Source: Opitutia bacterium (GTDB lineage Bacteria; Verrucomicrobiota; Verrucomicrobiia; Opitutales; Opitutaceae). Taken from it: a stretch of DNA of 64,000 nt. The stretch is taken from contig JACPPI010000001.1 of the NCBI GenBank assembly GCA_016190985.1, positions 248,001-312,000 of the forward strand, given 5' to 3'. Position numbers and translations under genes: made by a program. Below the pieces are notes generated by a model, which made no database searches, was not told the origin of the DNA, and was given only the letters and a program-made list of their open reading frames with translations. This document shows, piece by piece, positions 1-7,901 of the stretch. Position 1 is the first letter of the stretch. Every line of letters starts with the position of its first letter.

Positions 1-1859
1 GCCAGGTCGGCCACCGGATGCTCGCCCGCGGCAATCTGCCGCCGCAGCCGCGAGATCTCCGCCGCCGGGGACTCCGGGCTCACGCCCAGCAGATGGGCGA
101 TGAGCTGGTCGCCCAGCCGCTTGAGAAACGGCTCGATCCCGCGCGAACGCAGCGCCGAGCCGCGCAAGGTGATCTGCCCGCCCGCCGCGAGCGCGTAGTT
201 CTTGGCCTTGTAGCAGAACATCGCGTCGTAGGCCCCGTCGTATTCCAGCTCGATGCCCGTCGGCAGGATCTGCGCGACCAGAGCCAGCAGCTCCTCGGGC
301 CGGGCAAAATGTTTCTCGGCCGACAGGTAGATGCCGTCTGTGTCGGCCTCGAGGATGATGCAGCCATGCCGCTGGAATTCCCCGATGAGCGCCTGCAGCA
401 GTTCGCGACCGCGCCGGGTGACTTCCGCCGCCAGTTCCCCGTCGCCGAACCGCGCCCCGGAAAACCCGAGGTAGCCGTAGAAGGAATTGATGAGGATCTT
501 GAAGGTGGCCTGCCGGGCCTGCGCCTCGTCGCGCTCGGCGGCGGTCGGCGCGTCCCTGGCCAGCTGCTTGTATTTCAGCCGGTAGTCGCGCAGCCGCCGC
601 AGCATCGGGATGAACACCCCGAGCGAGTCGCTCTTCGGGTTGCGGCCCATCTGCAGCAACAGGCTCGGGTAGAGCGAAGCCACGTCGAAATGCAGCACAT
701 GCCGGAAAACACCTTCCTGGAAACTGCGCGTGAAGCCGCCCTCGAACGGCGCGATGTCGATCGGGGCCGGGCAGCTGGCGCGGGCGTGGTAATACTCCTC
801 CAGAAACAGCAGGTCCACCTTGCCGGCGGTGCCGCGCAGCGCCGCCTCCTGGAGCAGCAGCGGGAAGGCCCGGGCCTGTTCGAAGTAGGTCGGCAGCAGC
901 ACCTCGGCCAGTCCCTTGGTCTCGCGCAGATCATCCGCCAGATAGGCGAGGAACTCGGCGCGGTTTTGCCGGAAGGCGCTCTGGATCTCCGCGCCGTCGA
1001 TGTAGGTCCGGCCCTCCCCCGACTCCGGAGTGACGCCGAAATAGACCGCCGCGTCCTTCAACCCGTAGGCGGTCATCTCGCGCGCCGTGATGTCGTAGAG
1101 CTGCGCCAGCAGGTAGGTGTCGATGACGGCGCGGCCGGGCATGTCGCAGCGCGGAAAATCGATCCAGCGCTCCGCCACCTTCAGGCGGCTGTTGCGAAAC
1201 GCCGCCGTCAACCCGAACCGGCCCCAGGCGCACGGCACCCGGTGGCGTTTGCTCCGCGTGCGCAGGTAGTCGAGGTCGAACTTGAAAAGGTTGTGCCCCT
1301 CGACGACATCGGGATCGAGTTCGCGCAGCCGATCGTTGAAAGCCAGCAGCAGGCGCTTTTCGCCGGCGTCGCTCTCCTCCTCCAGCGTCAGCAGCTCGCG
1401 GCGGGCCCCGCACTGCAAGCCGATGGCGAGCACCCGGTCGCCGGGATTCTTCGCGTCGCTGAAGGCTCCGGCCTCGGCCGCGCCGGTCTCGATGTCCAGC
1501 TGGCAGCGGCGCAGGTCGGCGAAGCGCAGGTCCGCGTAAAGCCGGGCGCGTTGCTGCATCAGCCACTGGCTCTCATAGGGCTTGAGCACGTCGATCGCCG
1601 CGCCCTCGCGGACGTCCTTGAAAAAGGACTCGAACACCGCGAGCGATTCCGCGTGCGCCAGCCGGTGGAAGACCCCCTCGCCCGCCAGCCGCTCAAACGT
1701 CACCCCCTCGTGCGCGGTTTCCGCCCCCACCCAGGCGAAAGGCCGGAACGGCTCCGCCTGCTCCGCGCGTCCGCCGTCCGGCGTGGCCACGCAGGTGTGC
1801 GCCCGGCCGTCGTCGCCAATCCACAGGCCGCAAAGCGTCTCGCTGCCCTTGTTTGTCAT
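1..1859 (-). CDS. Family B DNA polymerase (PolB), 3' end outside window
   Basis: The reverse strand is open from an ATG at 1859 to the window edge (619 residues, C-terminus missing). Proofreading exonuclease motifs are visible: LDIET near residue 121 (Exo I), GHNLFKFDLDYL near 188 (Exo II) and YLADD near 306 (Exo III). Polymerase motifs follow: DVASLYPS near 392 (motif A), KILINSFYG near 454 (motif B), ADTDGIY near 505 (motif C) and KAKNY near 551. All catalytic acidic residues are present. By family it would be a template-directed, proofreading DNA polymerase acting in repair or lesion bypass. The start codon lies inside a dispersed palindromic repeat (1854-1937), so the original start may have been replaced. 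The identification is firm; the exact start is less so. Confidence 0.93.
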   Translation of the reverse strand, partial: MTNKGSETLCGLWIGDDGRAHTCVATPDGGRAEQAEPFRPFAWVGAETAHEGVTFERLAGEGVFHRLAHAESLAVFESFFKDVREGAAIDVLKPYESQWLMQQRARLYADLRFADLRRCQLDIETGAAEAGAFSDAKNPGDRVLAIGLQCGARRELLTLEEESDAGEKRLLLAFNDRLRELDPDVVEGHNLFKFDLDYLRTRSKRHRVPCAWGRFGLTAAFRNSRLKVAERWIDFPRCDMPGRAVIDTYLLAQLYDITAREMTAYGLKDAAVYFGVTPESGEGRTYIDGAEIQSAFRQNRAEFLAYLADDLRETKGLAEVLLPTYFEQARAFPLLLQEAALRGTAGKVDLLFLEEYYHARASCPAPIDIAPFEGGFTRSFQEGVFRHVLHFDVASLYPSLLLQMGRNPKSDSLGVFIPMLRRLRDYRLKYKQLARDAPTAAERDEAQARQATFKILINSFYGYLGFSGARFGDGELAAEVTRRGRELLQALIGEFQRHGCIILEADTDGIYLSAEKHFARPEELLALVAQILPTGIELEYDGAYDAMFCYKAKNYALAAGGQITLRGSALRSRGIEPFLKRLGDQLIAHLLGVSPESPAAEISRLRRQIAAGEHPVADL

Positions 1860-1937
1860 CCTGAGCGAAGCGAAGGATCCAGAATGATGAACGTCAACGG
1901 TCGTGCTGCTGGATGCTTCGCTCCGCTCAGCATGACA
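1854..1937. repeat. Family A inverted repeat pair (TGTCATyCTGAGCG... type)
   Basis: Two inverted arms (1854-1881 and 1910-1937) of the sequence type tgtcatyctgagcg-agcgaag-atcca form a long hairpin between polB and the next gene. Near-copies occur at 5836, 6184, 9782, 43836, 45139 and 62760. The left arm overlaps the polB start codon. Confidence 0.85.
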
Positions 1938-1949
1938 GAAAGGGGAAAA

Positions 1950-2297
1950 TCAGAAGGGCCGGAAGAACACCATGACGAGCGCCACCAAGATCAGGGCCAG
2001 CGCCACCAGGCTGAGCAGGCCGCGCAGGTGCGCCTTGCGGTAGACGACGCCCGCCATCGACCCGAGGGCCAGCCAGCAGACGAGCTTCACGATCACCCAG
2101 CCGCTGGAAAATGGAATTTTCTGGATCGCCAGCATGGCGAACCCGCTCGCCAGCATGAGCAGCGACGCGATGCCCGTGACCATCAAGGTCAGCCACCGGT
2201 TCGCCCGATCGGGATTGGCGAAGGCCATGAACGTGTGCGCCGTCTGCACGATGAGCGCGAAGACATGCAGGAGTTTGTAGAAGGTCAGTTTGTCCAT
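1950..2297 (-). CDS. Small four-helix inner-membrane protein
   Basis: A 115-residue protein, almost entirely hydrophobic, with about four predicted membrane segments (roughly residues 8-26, 36-56, 66-84, 90-112) separated by short basic loops (KAHLR, NRW). I do not recognise a characterised family; it resembles small integral proteins of the SirB or DUF type. It lies between the family A repeat downstream of the polB start and a 240-bp gap. No strong ribosome-binding site is visible before the ATG. Function unknown. Confidence 0.6.
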   Translation of the reverse strand: MDKLTFYKLLHVFALIVQTAHTFMAFANPDRANRWLTLMVTGIASLLMLASGFAMLAIQKIPFSSGWVIVKLVCWLALGSMAGVVYRKAHLRGLLSLVALALILVALVMVFFRPF

Positions 2298-2540
2298 CGG
2301 GAAAATAGTGACACCCCATTTGTGCCGTGCGCCCCGTGGCTCATGTCCTTTTTAAGTTAAAGGTGGGCGCCACCCGACGGCCCTCTGTCTTCCGGTTTAC
2401 GGCCTGACATCAGACCGCCTGTCAGCGGTTCCCAAATTATAGCAAAGGCAAAGAGCGTGGTAGGAGCACCTCGAACACTACAGGGTGTCGGCGAGGAAGC
2501 TACCCCGCCCGCCTCCGCCGTCAAATGCGAATCCGTCGGT
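2298..2540. other. Intergenic stretch without a supported gene
   Basis: No convincing gene is seen on either strand in these 240 bases. A reverse-strand open frame of about 70 codons spans it, but its composition (many Arg, Pro, Gly) and lack of family resemblance suggest chance. No clear terminator was found. Confidence 0.5.
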
Positions 2541-3002
2541 TCACGCCTCCTCCGCCAGGGGATCAAGGTGCTCGAGGATTATCTTCTGCACCTGGTCGAG
2601 GAACGCGTAGGCGGCGAACGGCACGCGGACCGCGTCGGCGATGGACTCGGGCGGCACATCCTCGTCCTCCAGCAGGTCGGCCGGGATGCCGTGCAGCCAG
2701 CGCGTCAGGATCTGGATGCGCAGCGCCGAGCACCCGCGCAGCAGGGAGTCGCCGTTGTGCGAGTCGATCGCGATGGCGCCGTCGGCGAAAAAATCCTTCC
2801 CGAACAGGCCGAGCAGCTCGCGCACGTCGCTGTTCTGCCCGGCGAGCAGCTCCTGCGTCCAGGTCTCGTTGAACTCGCTGTCCTCCTCCGGGAAGGTGGC
2901 CCGGATGGCCAGGTTCTGGCGGAGGTCGTCGGCCGCCTGCTTGATGACGTCCAGCAGCGGCGCCACGGCGCCGATGTTCAGCTTGATCTCGACGCGCTTC
3001 AT
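2541..3002 (-). CDS. DUF2017-like protein, partner gene of clpS
   Basis: A 153-residue soluble acidic protein starting at the ATG at 3002, which overlaps the clpS stop by four bases (ATGA), so translation is probably coupled. The sequence is helical, with a central EEDSEFNETWTQELL stretch and a C-terminal AFLDQVQKIILEHLDP segment. It resembles the DUF2017 proteins encoded beside clpS in Actinobacteria; that match is from memory of the family's size and context. Position in the proS-clpS operon suggests a role tied to the ClpS/ClpAP N-degron pathway (inference). Biochemical function unknown. Confidence 0.75.
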   Translation of the reverse strand: MKRVEIKLNIGAVAPLLDVIKQAADDLRQNLAIRATFPEEDSEFNETWTQELLAGQNSDVRELLGLFGKDFFADGAIAIDSHNGDSLLRGCSALRIQILTRWLHGIPADLLEDEDVPPESIADAVRVPFAAYAFLDQVQKIILEHLDPLAEEA

Positions 3003-3307
3003 GCGGCCGTCCCGTCGGCCTGCACGACGGCGGTCAGGTGCCACTGCTGCAGGGCAAACACATAGGCCTCGGCCTGTTCGCGCGTGCCGGACCACAGCAC
3101 CGAGCGGCCCGTCTCATGGACCTCCAGCATGTGCTTGCGCGCGCGCTCCTCGGCCAGGCCGAAGACCCGGCGCAGCACCATGACCACATACGACATGCGG
3201 TTCACCGGGTCGTTCAGCACGACGACGCGCCACAACTCGGCGCGGGCGGTCTGCGCGGCGAACGCGGCATGGGGAGTCTTTTTGGTTTTTGCCTCGCCTG
3301 CGCTCAT
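2999..3307 (-). CDS. clpS: ClpS, ClpA/ClpC adaptor for N-degron substrates
   Basis: This 102-residue protein carries the ClpS core. WRVVVLNDPVNRMSYVV is the family's NDD/NDPxxxxxYV substrate-recognition region, followed by the helix RRVFGLAEERARKHMLEVH with the conserved HxxG element (HETGRSVLW), and it ends in a two-strand segment. ClpS binds the N-domain of a Clp ATPase and delivers proteins with N-degron residues. Both ends overlap neighbours by four bases: its ATG overlaps the proS stop and its stop overlaps the next start. The three genes are therefore one translationally coupled operon. Confidence 0.93.
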   Translation of the reverse strand: MSAGEAKTKKTPHAAFAAQTARAELWRVVVLNDPVNRMSYVVMVLRRVFGLAEERARKHMLEVHETGRSVLWSGTREQAEAYVFALQQWHLTAVVQADGTAA

Positions 3308-5070
3308 GCTTTCGCCGCCGCTGCTCGCACCGCGTCGGTGACCGCGCTTTCGGCCTCCGTGATCGCCACCTTGCGGACTTCCTTCGCGGCGCGCCATTTG
3401 AATTCGAAAATGCCCTCCTTCAACCCGCGGCCGCCCACGGTCAGGCGCAGCGGCAGCCCGATGAGGTCGGCGTCCTTGAACTTCACGCCCGGGCGCTCGG
3501 CGCGGTCGTCGATGAGCACGTCGGCGCCGGCGGACTCGGCGATCTGCGCGAGCTTCAGGCACAGCGCGGTGGCGGCGGCGTCCGCCGGGTCGAGGTTGAC
3601 CACGAGCACCTGCCACGGCGCCACCTGCCAGGGCCAGAGGATGCCGTCGGCGTCGTTGCTCTGCTCGACCACCGCCTGGAGCGTGCGGCTGATGCCGATG
3701 CCGTAGCAGCCCATGACCATCGGGTGTGACTGCTTCTGGTCGTCGGTGTAGACGGCGCCGAACTTCTCGGAGTATTTCGTGCCGAGCTTGAAGACGTGGC
3801 CGACCTCGATCGCGCGGGCGATCTGGAGCGGGCGGCCTGATTTGGGATCGGGCTCGCCGGCGCGCACGGTGCGGAAATCGCCGAACTTCGTGATCTCAAG
3901 ATCACGGCTGACATTCACATTGCGCAGGTGGAAGCCGTCCTTGTTGGCCCCGGTCGTGCCGTTGCCGACGAGGCGGACGGCGTGGTCGGCGAAGATGCCG
4001 GCGAGTGCGCCGGGATTCCTGATCGTGCCCTTCACGGTGCCGAGACTGCCGGGCTTCGCGCCCATGACCGGCTCGATCTCCTCCGGCGTGGCCGGCCGCC
4101 AGAGCTGGAAACCCAGCGCGCCGAGCTTCGCCTCCTCCAGATCGTCGCAGCCGCGCAGGACCACGAGGAACGGCTTGCCGTCGCCCATGTAGACGAGGGT
4201 CTTGAACTGCCGGTCGCCCGCGACGTCGTAGGGCGCGGCGGCGAGAGCGGCGATGGTCACGACTCCGGGCGTGGCAAATTCCTCCAGCGCGCCGGCCGGG
4301 GCCGCGTCGGCGAGGTCCTTCGGCACGAGGCCGCTGGTGGCCTTCTCACGGTTGGCCGAGTAGCCGCTCTCCTCGCAGTAGACAATGTCGTCGTCGCCGA
4401 CCGGCGCCGGCACCATGAATTCGTGGGAGAAGCTGCCGCCCATGACGCCGGTGTCGGCCTCGACCGCGATCGTCTTCAGCCCGCAGCGGGTGAAGAACGC
4501 CGTGTAGGCGCGCTTCATCCGGTTGTAGCTCTTGATCGCACCCGCGTCGTCCACGTCGAAGCTGTAGGCGTCCTTCATGATGAACTCGCGGGCGCGCATC
4601 AGGCCGTAGCGCGGCCGGATCTCGTTCCGGAACTTGGTGCCGATCTGGTAGAAATTCCTGGGCAGGTCGCGGTAGCTCGTGATTTCCGACTTCACGAGCG
4701 GCGTGATGACCTCCTCGTGCGTCGGCCCGAGCACGAACTCCGGCTCCTTGGCCCGGCCCTTGCCGCTGCCGGCATGGTCGACGCGATACATGATCTCGCG
4801 TGCGGCGGCCCAGCGCGGCCCGTCCACCCAGTTCTCCACCGGGTGGATGAACGGCATGGACAGCTCGATGGCGCCCTCGCGGTCCATCTCCTCGCGGCAG
4901 AGCTGGCTGATCTTCTGCACGACGCGCAGGCCCGCCGGCATGAAGGTGTAGAGGCCGCCGCCCAGCTTGCGCACGAGGCCCGCGCGCAGCAGCAGCTTGT
5001 GCGAGGCGATCTCGGCGTCGGCCGGGCTTTCCTTGAGAGTCGGGATGAACGTCTGCGACCAGTATTTCAT
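3304..5070 (-). CDS. proS: Prolyl-tRNA synthetase
   Basis: A 588-residue class II aminoacyl-tRNA synthetase of the bacterial ProRS type. Motif 1/2 sequences are visible (KLLLRAGLVRKLGGGLYTFMP; RFRNEIRPRYGLMRAREFIMKD, part only). A central editing-type insertion runs from about residue 225 to 380, followed by motif 3 (YGIGISRTLQAVVEQ) and the anticodon-binding domain. It charges tRNA-Pro in the cytoplasm. I use the ATG at 5070 (MKYWSQTF); an in-frame TTG lies 21 bases upstream but the ATG fits family N-termini. First gene of the proS-clpS-DUF2017-like operon. Confidence 0.96.
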   Translation of the reverse strand: MKYWSQTFIPTLKESPADAEIASHKLLLRAGLVRKLGGGLYTFMPAGLRVVQKISQLCREEMDREGAIELSMPFIHPVENWVDGPRWAAAREIMYRVDHAGSGKGRAKEPEFVLGPTHEEVITPLVKSEITSYRDLPRNFYQIGTKFRNEIRPRYGLMRAREFIMKDAYSFDVDDAGAIKSYNRMKRAYTAFFTRCGLKTIAVEADTGVMGGSFSHEFMVPAPVGDDDIVYCEESGYSANREKATSGLVPKDLADAAPAGALEEFATPGVVTIAALAAAPYDVAGDRQFKTLVYMGDGKPFLVVLRGCDDLEEAKLGALGFQLWRPATPEEIEPVMGAKPGSLGTVKGTIRNPGALAGIFADHAVRLVGNGTTGANKDGFHLRNVNVSRDLEITKFGDFRTVRAGEPDPKSGRPLQIARAIEVGHVFKLGTKYSEKFGAVYTDDQKQSHPMVMGCYGIGISRTLQAVVEQSNDADGILWPWQVAPWQVLVVNLDPADAAATALCLKLAQIAESAGADVLIDDRAERPGVKFKDADLIGLPLRLTVGGRGLKEGIFEFKWRAAKEVRKVAITEAESAVTDAVRAAAAKA

Positions 5071-5134
5071 TTTGAACCCGGACGAGAACAACTCGCCCGG
5101 GGCGGCGCAATTGTATTTGCGCTTGCCGCTCCGA

Positions 5135-5194
5135 GGTGGAGCGCGTTGACCTCAACGCGCTTGTTTGGGCGGCTTGAGGTCACGCCGCCCCACC
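5135..5194. repeat. Family C palindromic repeat (GGTGGAGCG...CCCCACC type)
   Basis: The block begins ggtggagcgcgttgacctc and ends in an imperfect inverse, ggtcacgccgccccacc. Related blocks lie at 10845-10902 (inside the amidase gene) and 54451-54540. It occupies the proS upstream region just before the next gene's start. Confidence 0.7.
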
Positions 5195-5196
5195 CC

Positions 5197-5823
5197 ATGC
5201 CCGCCGCCAACCACCGCCCGCCGCCGAAACCCTGGCCCATGAAATGGATCGTGGCCGCCATCGTGCTGTTCGTGGCCGGTTACACGGTGGTGAACCTCTG
5301 CTTCCGGAAATCCGGCCGGCCCTACCGGCCTTATCAGGATGCGCAGGACCGGGCCACCACCGCGCGCCTGCTCGCCGCCGGCTGGCAGAAACTGCCCGTG
5401 GATGCGCGCCGCCCCGCCGAGAAGCCGGCGAGCGACGACACGCCCGCCGCGATCACCCGCGCCGCGGTCGGGCTGGGGCCGGACCTCGCGACCAAGTTCG
5501 CCGAGACGCCCAGGCTTCTCGCCAGCATCGACAAGGTCGTGGCCCCGGAGGCGGTGGCGCACGGCGCGGACTACACGGCCTACTTCACCGCCACCCTCAC
5601 CACCCAAAAGGCGCAGGTCGGCGACCTCGCGCTCTACCGCCGGGGCACCGAGCTCGTGCTCATTCCGACCACCGAAGCGCTCCCCGGCAAGGAGCTGATG
5701 AGCCGGTGGAGCGACTCGACCTACTGCGTGAATTTCTCCACCGCGAGCCTGCCGCCGGGCCGCTACCAGGCGCGGCTCGTCGCCAAGGGTCCGGCCGCCG
5801 CGTGGAGCTTCACGATCAAATAG
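5197..5823 (+). CDS. Membrane-anchored hypothetical protein
   Basis: A 208-residue protein with a proline-rich N-terminus, one membrane segment (about residues 18-33, WIVAAIVLFVAGYTVVNLC) and a soluble remainder. That remainder ends in a beta-rich domain (YTAYFTATLTTQ...YQARLVAKGPAAAWSFTI). The topology suggests an inner-membrane anchor with an exported domain. It is divergent from proS. The start is the ATG at 5197, immediately after a family C repeat. No family is recognised. Confidence 0.65.
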   Translation: MPAANHRPPPKPWPMKWIVAAIVLFVAGYTVVNLCFRKSGRPYRPYQDAQDRATTARLLAAGWQKLPVDARRPAEKPASDDTPAAITRAAVGLGPDLATKFAETPRLLASIDKVVAPEAVAHGADYTAYFTATLTTQKAQVGDLALYRRGTELVLIPTTEALPGKELMSRWSDSTYCVNFSTASLPPGRYQARLVAKGPAAAWSFTIK

Positions 5824-5835
5824 ACAGCGTGAGCT

Positions 5836-5863
5836 TGTCATTCTGAGCGCAGCGAAGAATCCA
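5836..5863 (+). repeat. Family A repeat, left flank of GIY-YIG gene
   Basis: A single arm of the family A repeat immediately upstream of the GIY-YIG start codon. Its inverse lies at 6184-6211, so the two bracket the nuclease gene. Confidence 0.8.
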
Positions 5864-5870
5864 TTTTCAC

Positions 5871-6266
5871 ATGTGCGCCCGTGCCGCCAACCGTTCGTAT
5901 TGGGTCTATATCCTGACGAACAAACGCAACGGAACCCTGTATGTCGGCGTGACTAATTCGCTCGAACGCCGCATCTGGCAGCACAAAGCCAAAATCATAG
6001 AAGGCTTCATCAAGCAACACGGCTTGGTTCAACTCGTCCATTTCGAGCAATTCCGGGACGTGAACATCGCCATCGCGCGGGAGAAGGAAATCAAGGGCTG
6101 GCTTCGCAAGCGCAAGCTGGCGCCGATTGAAGCGGACAACCCGGCTTGGACTGACTTGAGCGCCGGTTGGTTCGGAGGTTCACTGGATTCTTCGCTGCGC
6201 TCAGAATGCCAGAAGCCCATTGACGCGCGCGCCGGGATGACCGATGAAGGCGCGTCCCCACGATGA
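5871..6266 (+). CDS. GIY-YIG endonuclease domain protein bracketed by repeats
   Basis: A 131-residue protein with a complete single GIY-YIG domain: YWVYILTNKRNGTLYVGVTN at residues 10-29 (YIL...YVG), the ERR arginine motif near 33, and IAREKEIKGWLRKRK near 68. It belongs to the short UPF0213/YhbQ-like group, normally about 85-100 residues. The last 27 or so residues (from LDSSLRSEC) are encoded by the family A repeat at 6184-6211 and flanking sequence, not by conserved domain. The stop overlaps the argA ATG by four bases. Family members cut DNA, but the biological role of this group is unsettled. Inverted repeats on both sides suggest a mobile or formerly mobile unit. Confidence 0.85.
   Translation: MCARAANRSYWVYILTNKRNGTLYVGVTNSLERRIWQHKAKIIEGFIKQHGLVQLVHFEQFRDVNIAIAREKEIKGWLRKRKLAPIEADNPAWTDLSAGWFGGSLDSSLRSECQKPIDARAGMTDEGASPR
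6184..6211 (-). repeat. Family A repeat, inside the 3' end of the GIY-YIG gene
   Basis: An inverted copy of the repeat at 5836-5863. It is translated as part of the GIY-YIG C-terminus. Confidence 0.8.
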
Positions 6267-7561
6267 GCAACGGCGCCGACATCAAGCCCACCGACCTGCG
6301 CGGCATCCTGAAATACGTCCCCCGGTTTCAGGGCCAGACCTTTGTGATTTCCTGCGACGGCATCATCGTCGCCGATGAGAATTTCTCGAACATCCTCACC
6401 GACATCGCCGTGCTCCGCAGCCTCGGCATCAAGATCGTCATCGTCCACGGCATCGGCCACCAGATCGAGGAGCTGTCCAAGCTCCGGAGCATCCCGATCA
6501 CGGATACCCAGGGCACGGGCGTGGCCGACGCCGCCACCCTCGATCTCGCCATCCGCGCCTCGTCCCGCGTCACCCACCTCGTCATCGAGGGCCTGACCCA
6601 GAACGGCCTGAAGGCCGCGCTGACCAACGCCGTCCGCGCCGTGCCGCTCGGCATCATCAAGGGCGTGGACCACCAGTTCACCGGCCGCGTCGACCGCGTG
6701 GACAAGGAATTTCTCGCGCAGCTCATCGAGTCGCAGGTGGTGCCGGTGGTGAACCCCATCGGCTTTGACCGCGACGGCCGGCCACTGCGGATCAACTCCG
6801 ACCTGCTCGCCGCCGAGCTGGCCGAGGCGCTCCACGCCACGAAGATCATCTACCTCACGCCGCACGACGGCCTGGAGCTGAACGGCCAGCTGCAGCACCA
6901 GATCGCCGCTACCGCCCTGCGCGCCGTGCTCGACAGCAAGCCCGAGTCCATCAACGAGCCCATGCGCAGCACCGCGGCCCATGCCGTCAAGGCCGTCGAG
7001 ACCGGCACCCCGCGCATCCACCTGCTCGACGGGCGGCTCCTGGACGGCCTGCTCAACGAGATTTTCTCCAACGACGGCGTGGGCACGCTCATCCACGGCA
7101 ACGAATACCAGCAGATCCGGCAGGCCACCAAGCGCGACGTGCGCGCCATCTACAACCTCACCCGCCAGGCCGTGAAGCGCGAGGAGCTGCTCTACCGCAC
7201 CCAGGCCGCGATCGAGAAGAACATCGAGCAGTTCTACGTCTTCGAGATCGACGAGAACATCATCGCCTGCGTCTCGCTGCAGCTGTTCCCGGACAAGCCC
7301 AAGTTCGCCGAGCTGGGCTCGCTCTACGTCATGCCCTTCTACCATCACCGCGGCGTGGGCAAGAAGATGGTGGAATACGCCGGCATGATGGCGAAGGAGC
7401 GCGGCGCCACCGACGTGATCGCGCTGTCCACGCAGGCCTTCACCTTCTTCACCTCCGTGTGCGGCTTCGAGGAGGCGGACAAGGAGGCGCTGCCGGAGTC
7501 GCGCCTGAAGGCCTACGAGGAAAGCGGCCGCAACTCGAAGATCCTGGCGAAGAAGCTGTGA
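6263..7561 (+). CDS. argA: N-acetylglutamate synthase, kinase-fold plus GNAT (ArgA type)
   Basis: A 432-residue two-domain protein. Residues 1-280 form an amino-acid-kinase fold like N-acetylglutamate kinase (VIVHGIGHQIEEL; VVPVVNPIGFDRDG; RINSDLLAAELAEAL). Residues 290-432 form a GNAT acetyltransferase domain, with the acetyl-CoA loop in YHHRGVGKKMVEYA. This is the ArgA architecture, making N-acetylglutamate from glutamate and acetyl-CoA in the first step of arginine synthesis. The kinase domain normally acts as the arginine sensor. The start codon overlaps the stop of the GIY-YIG gene, so translation may be coupled to an inserted gene. Confidence 0.93.
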   Translation: MSNGADIKPTDLRGILKYVPRFQGQTFVISCDGIIVADENFSNILTDIAVLRSLGIKIVIVHGIGHQIEELSKLRSIPITDTQGTGVADAATLDLAIRASSRVTHLVIEGLTQNGLKAALTNAVRAVPLGIIKGVDHQFTGRVDRVDKEFLAQLIESQVVPVVNPIGFDRDGRPLRINSDLLAAELAEALHATKIIYLTPHDGLELNGQLQHQIAATALRAVLDSKPESINEPMRSTAAHAVKAVETGTPRIHLLDGRLLDGLLNEIFSNDGVGTLIHGNEYQQIRQATKRDVRAIYNLTRQAVKREELLYRTQAAIEKNIEQFYVFEIDENIIACVSLQLFPDKPKFAELGSLYVMPFYHHRGVGKKMVEYAGMMAKERGATDVIALSTQAFTFFTSVCGFEEADKEALPESRLKAYEESGRNSKILAKKL

Positions 7562-7569
7562 TTGGCCGT

Positions 7570-7643
7570 GGAGGCGGGACCATCAGTCCCGCGGTAGACT
7601 GCCGCGCACACCATGATTCGCGGGGCTGATGGCCCCCGCCTCC
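7570..7643. repeat. Imperfect inverted repeat after argA
   Basis: Arms ggaggcgggaccatcagtcc and ggctgatggcccccgcctcc face each other around a short centre. It could act as a transcription barrier between argA and the convergent genes, or be another dispersed palindrome. Confidence 0.6.
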
Positions 7644-7651
7644 ATCATGGC

Positions 7652-7815
7652 TCACCCCTGCGTTGAGCCGCGCTCCAGGCGCCGCCCGGCCAGCTCCACG
7701 ATCACCTGGATCTCGACGGTCGCGCCCTTGGGCAGGCCGCAGCAGACCGCCACGGCGGCGCGGGCGGGTTGGGCAGAGTGAGACCGAGTTCGGTGAGTTT
7801 GGCTTCGATGGTCAT
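7652..7815 (-). pseudogene. ridA/YjgF remnant with large internal deletion
   Basis: Reading the reverse strand from the ATG at 7815 gives MTIEAKLTELGLTLPNPPAP, the typical start of RidA-family enamine/imine deaminases. A second frame then gives RAAVAVCCGLPKGATVEIQV and a stop, the typical RidA end. The roughly 90 residues between them are missing and the junction shifts the frame. The product cannot be functional. Intact RidA hydrolyses reactive enamines from PLP enzymes. It lies between argA and the ABC importer operon. Confidence 0.8.
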
Positions 7816-7840
7816 GGAATGGGGAGTTGGCCGGGGTGGA

Positions 7841-7901
7841 TAAAATGTGGAACTCAGGAATTGAATGGCTTTATTCCAGCATTCCTGAGTTCCACATTTC
7901 T
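7841..7901 (-). terminator. Perfect 19-bp hairpin after the ABC importer operon
   Basis: Arms 7843-7861 and 7881-7899 are perfectly complementary around a 19-base loop. In the reverse-strand transcript the stem begins just after the binding-protein stop codon and ends in UUUUAU. This is the position and shape of an intrinsic terminator, although the stem is AU-rich and long. Confidence 0.65.

Noticed and set aside
18-2360. Very long open frame on the + strand across the left end
   Set aside because: It is the shadow of the reverse-strand family B polymerase, whose motifs are unmistakable. The + frame has only low-complexity Arg/Gln/Gly/Leu-rich sequence.
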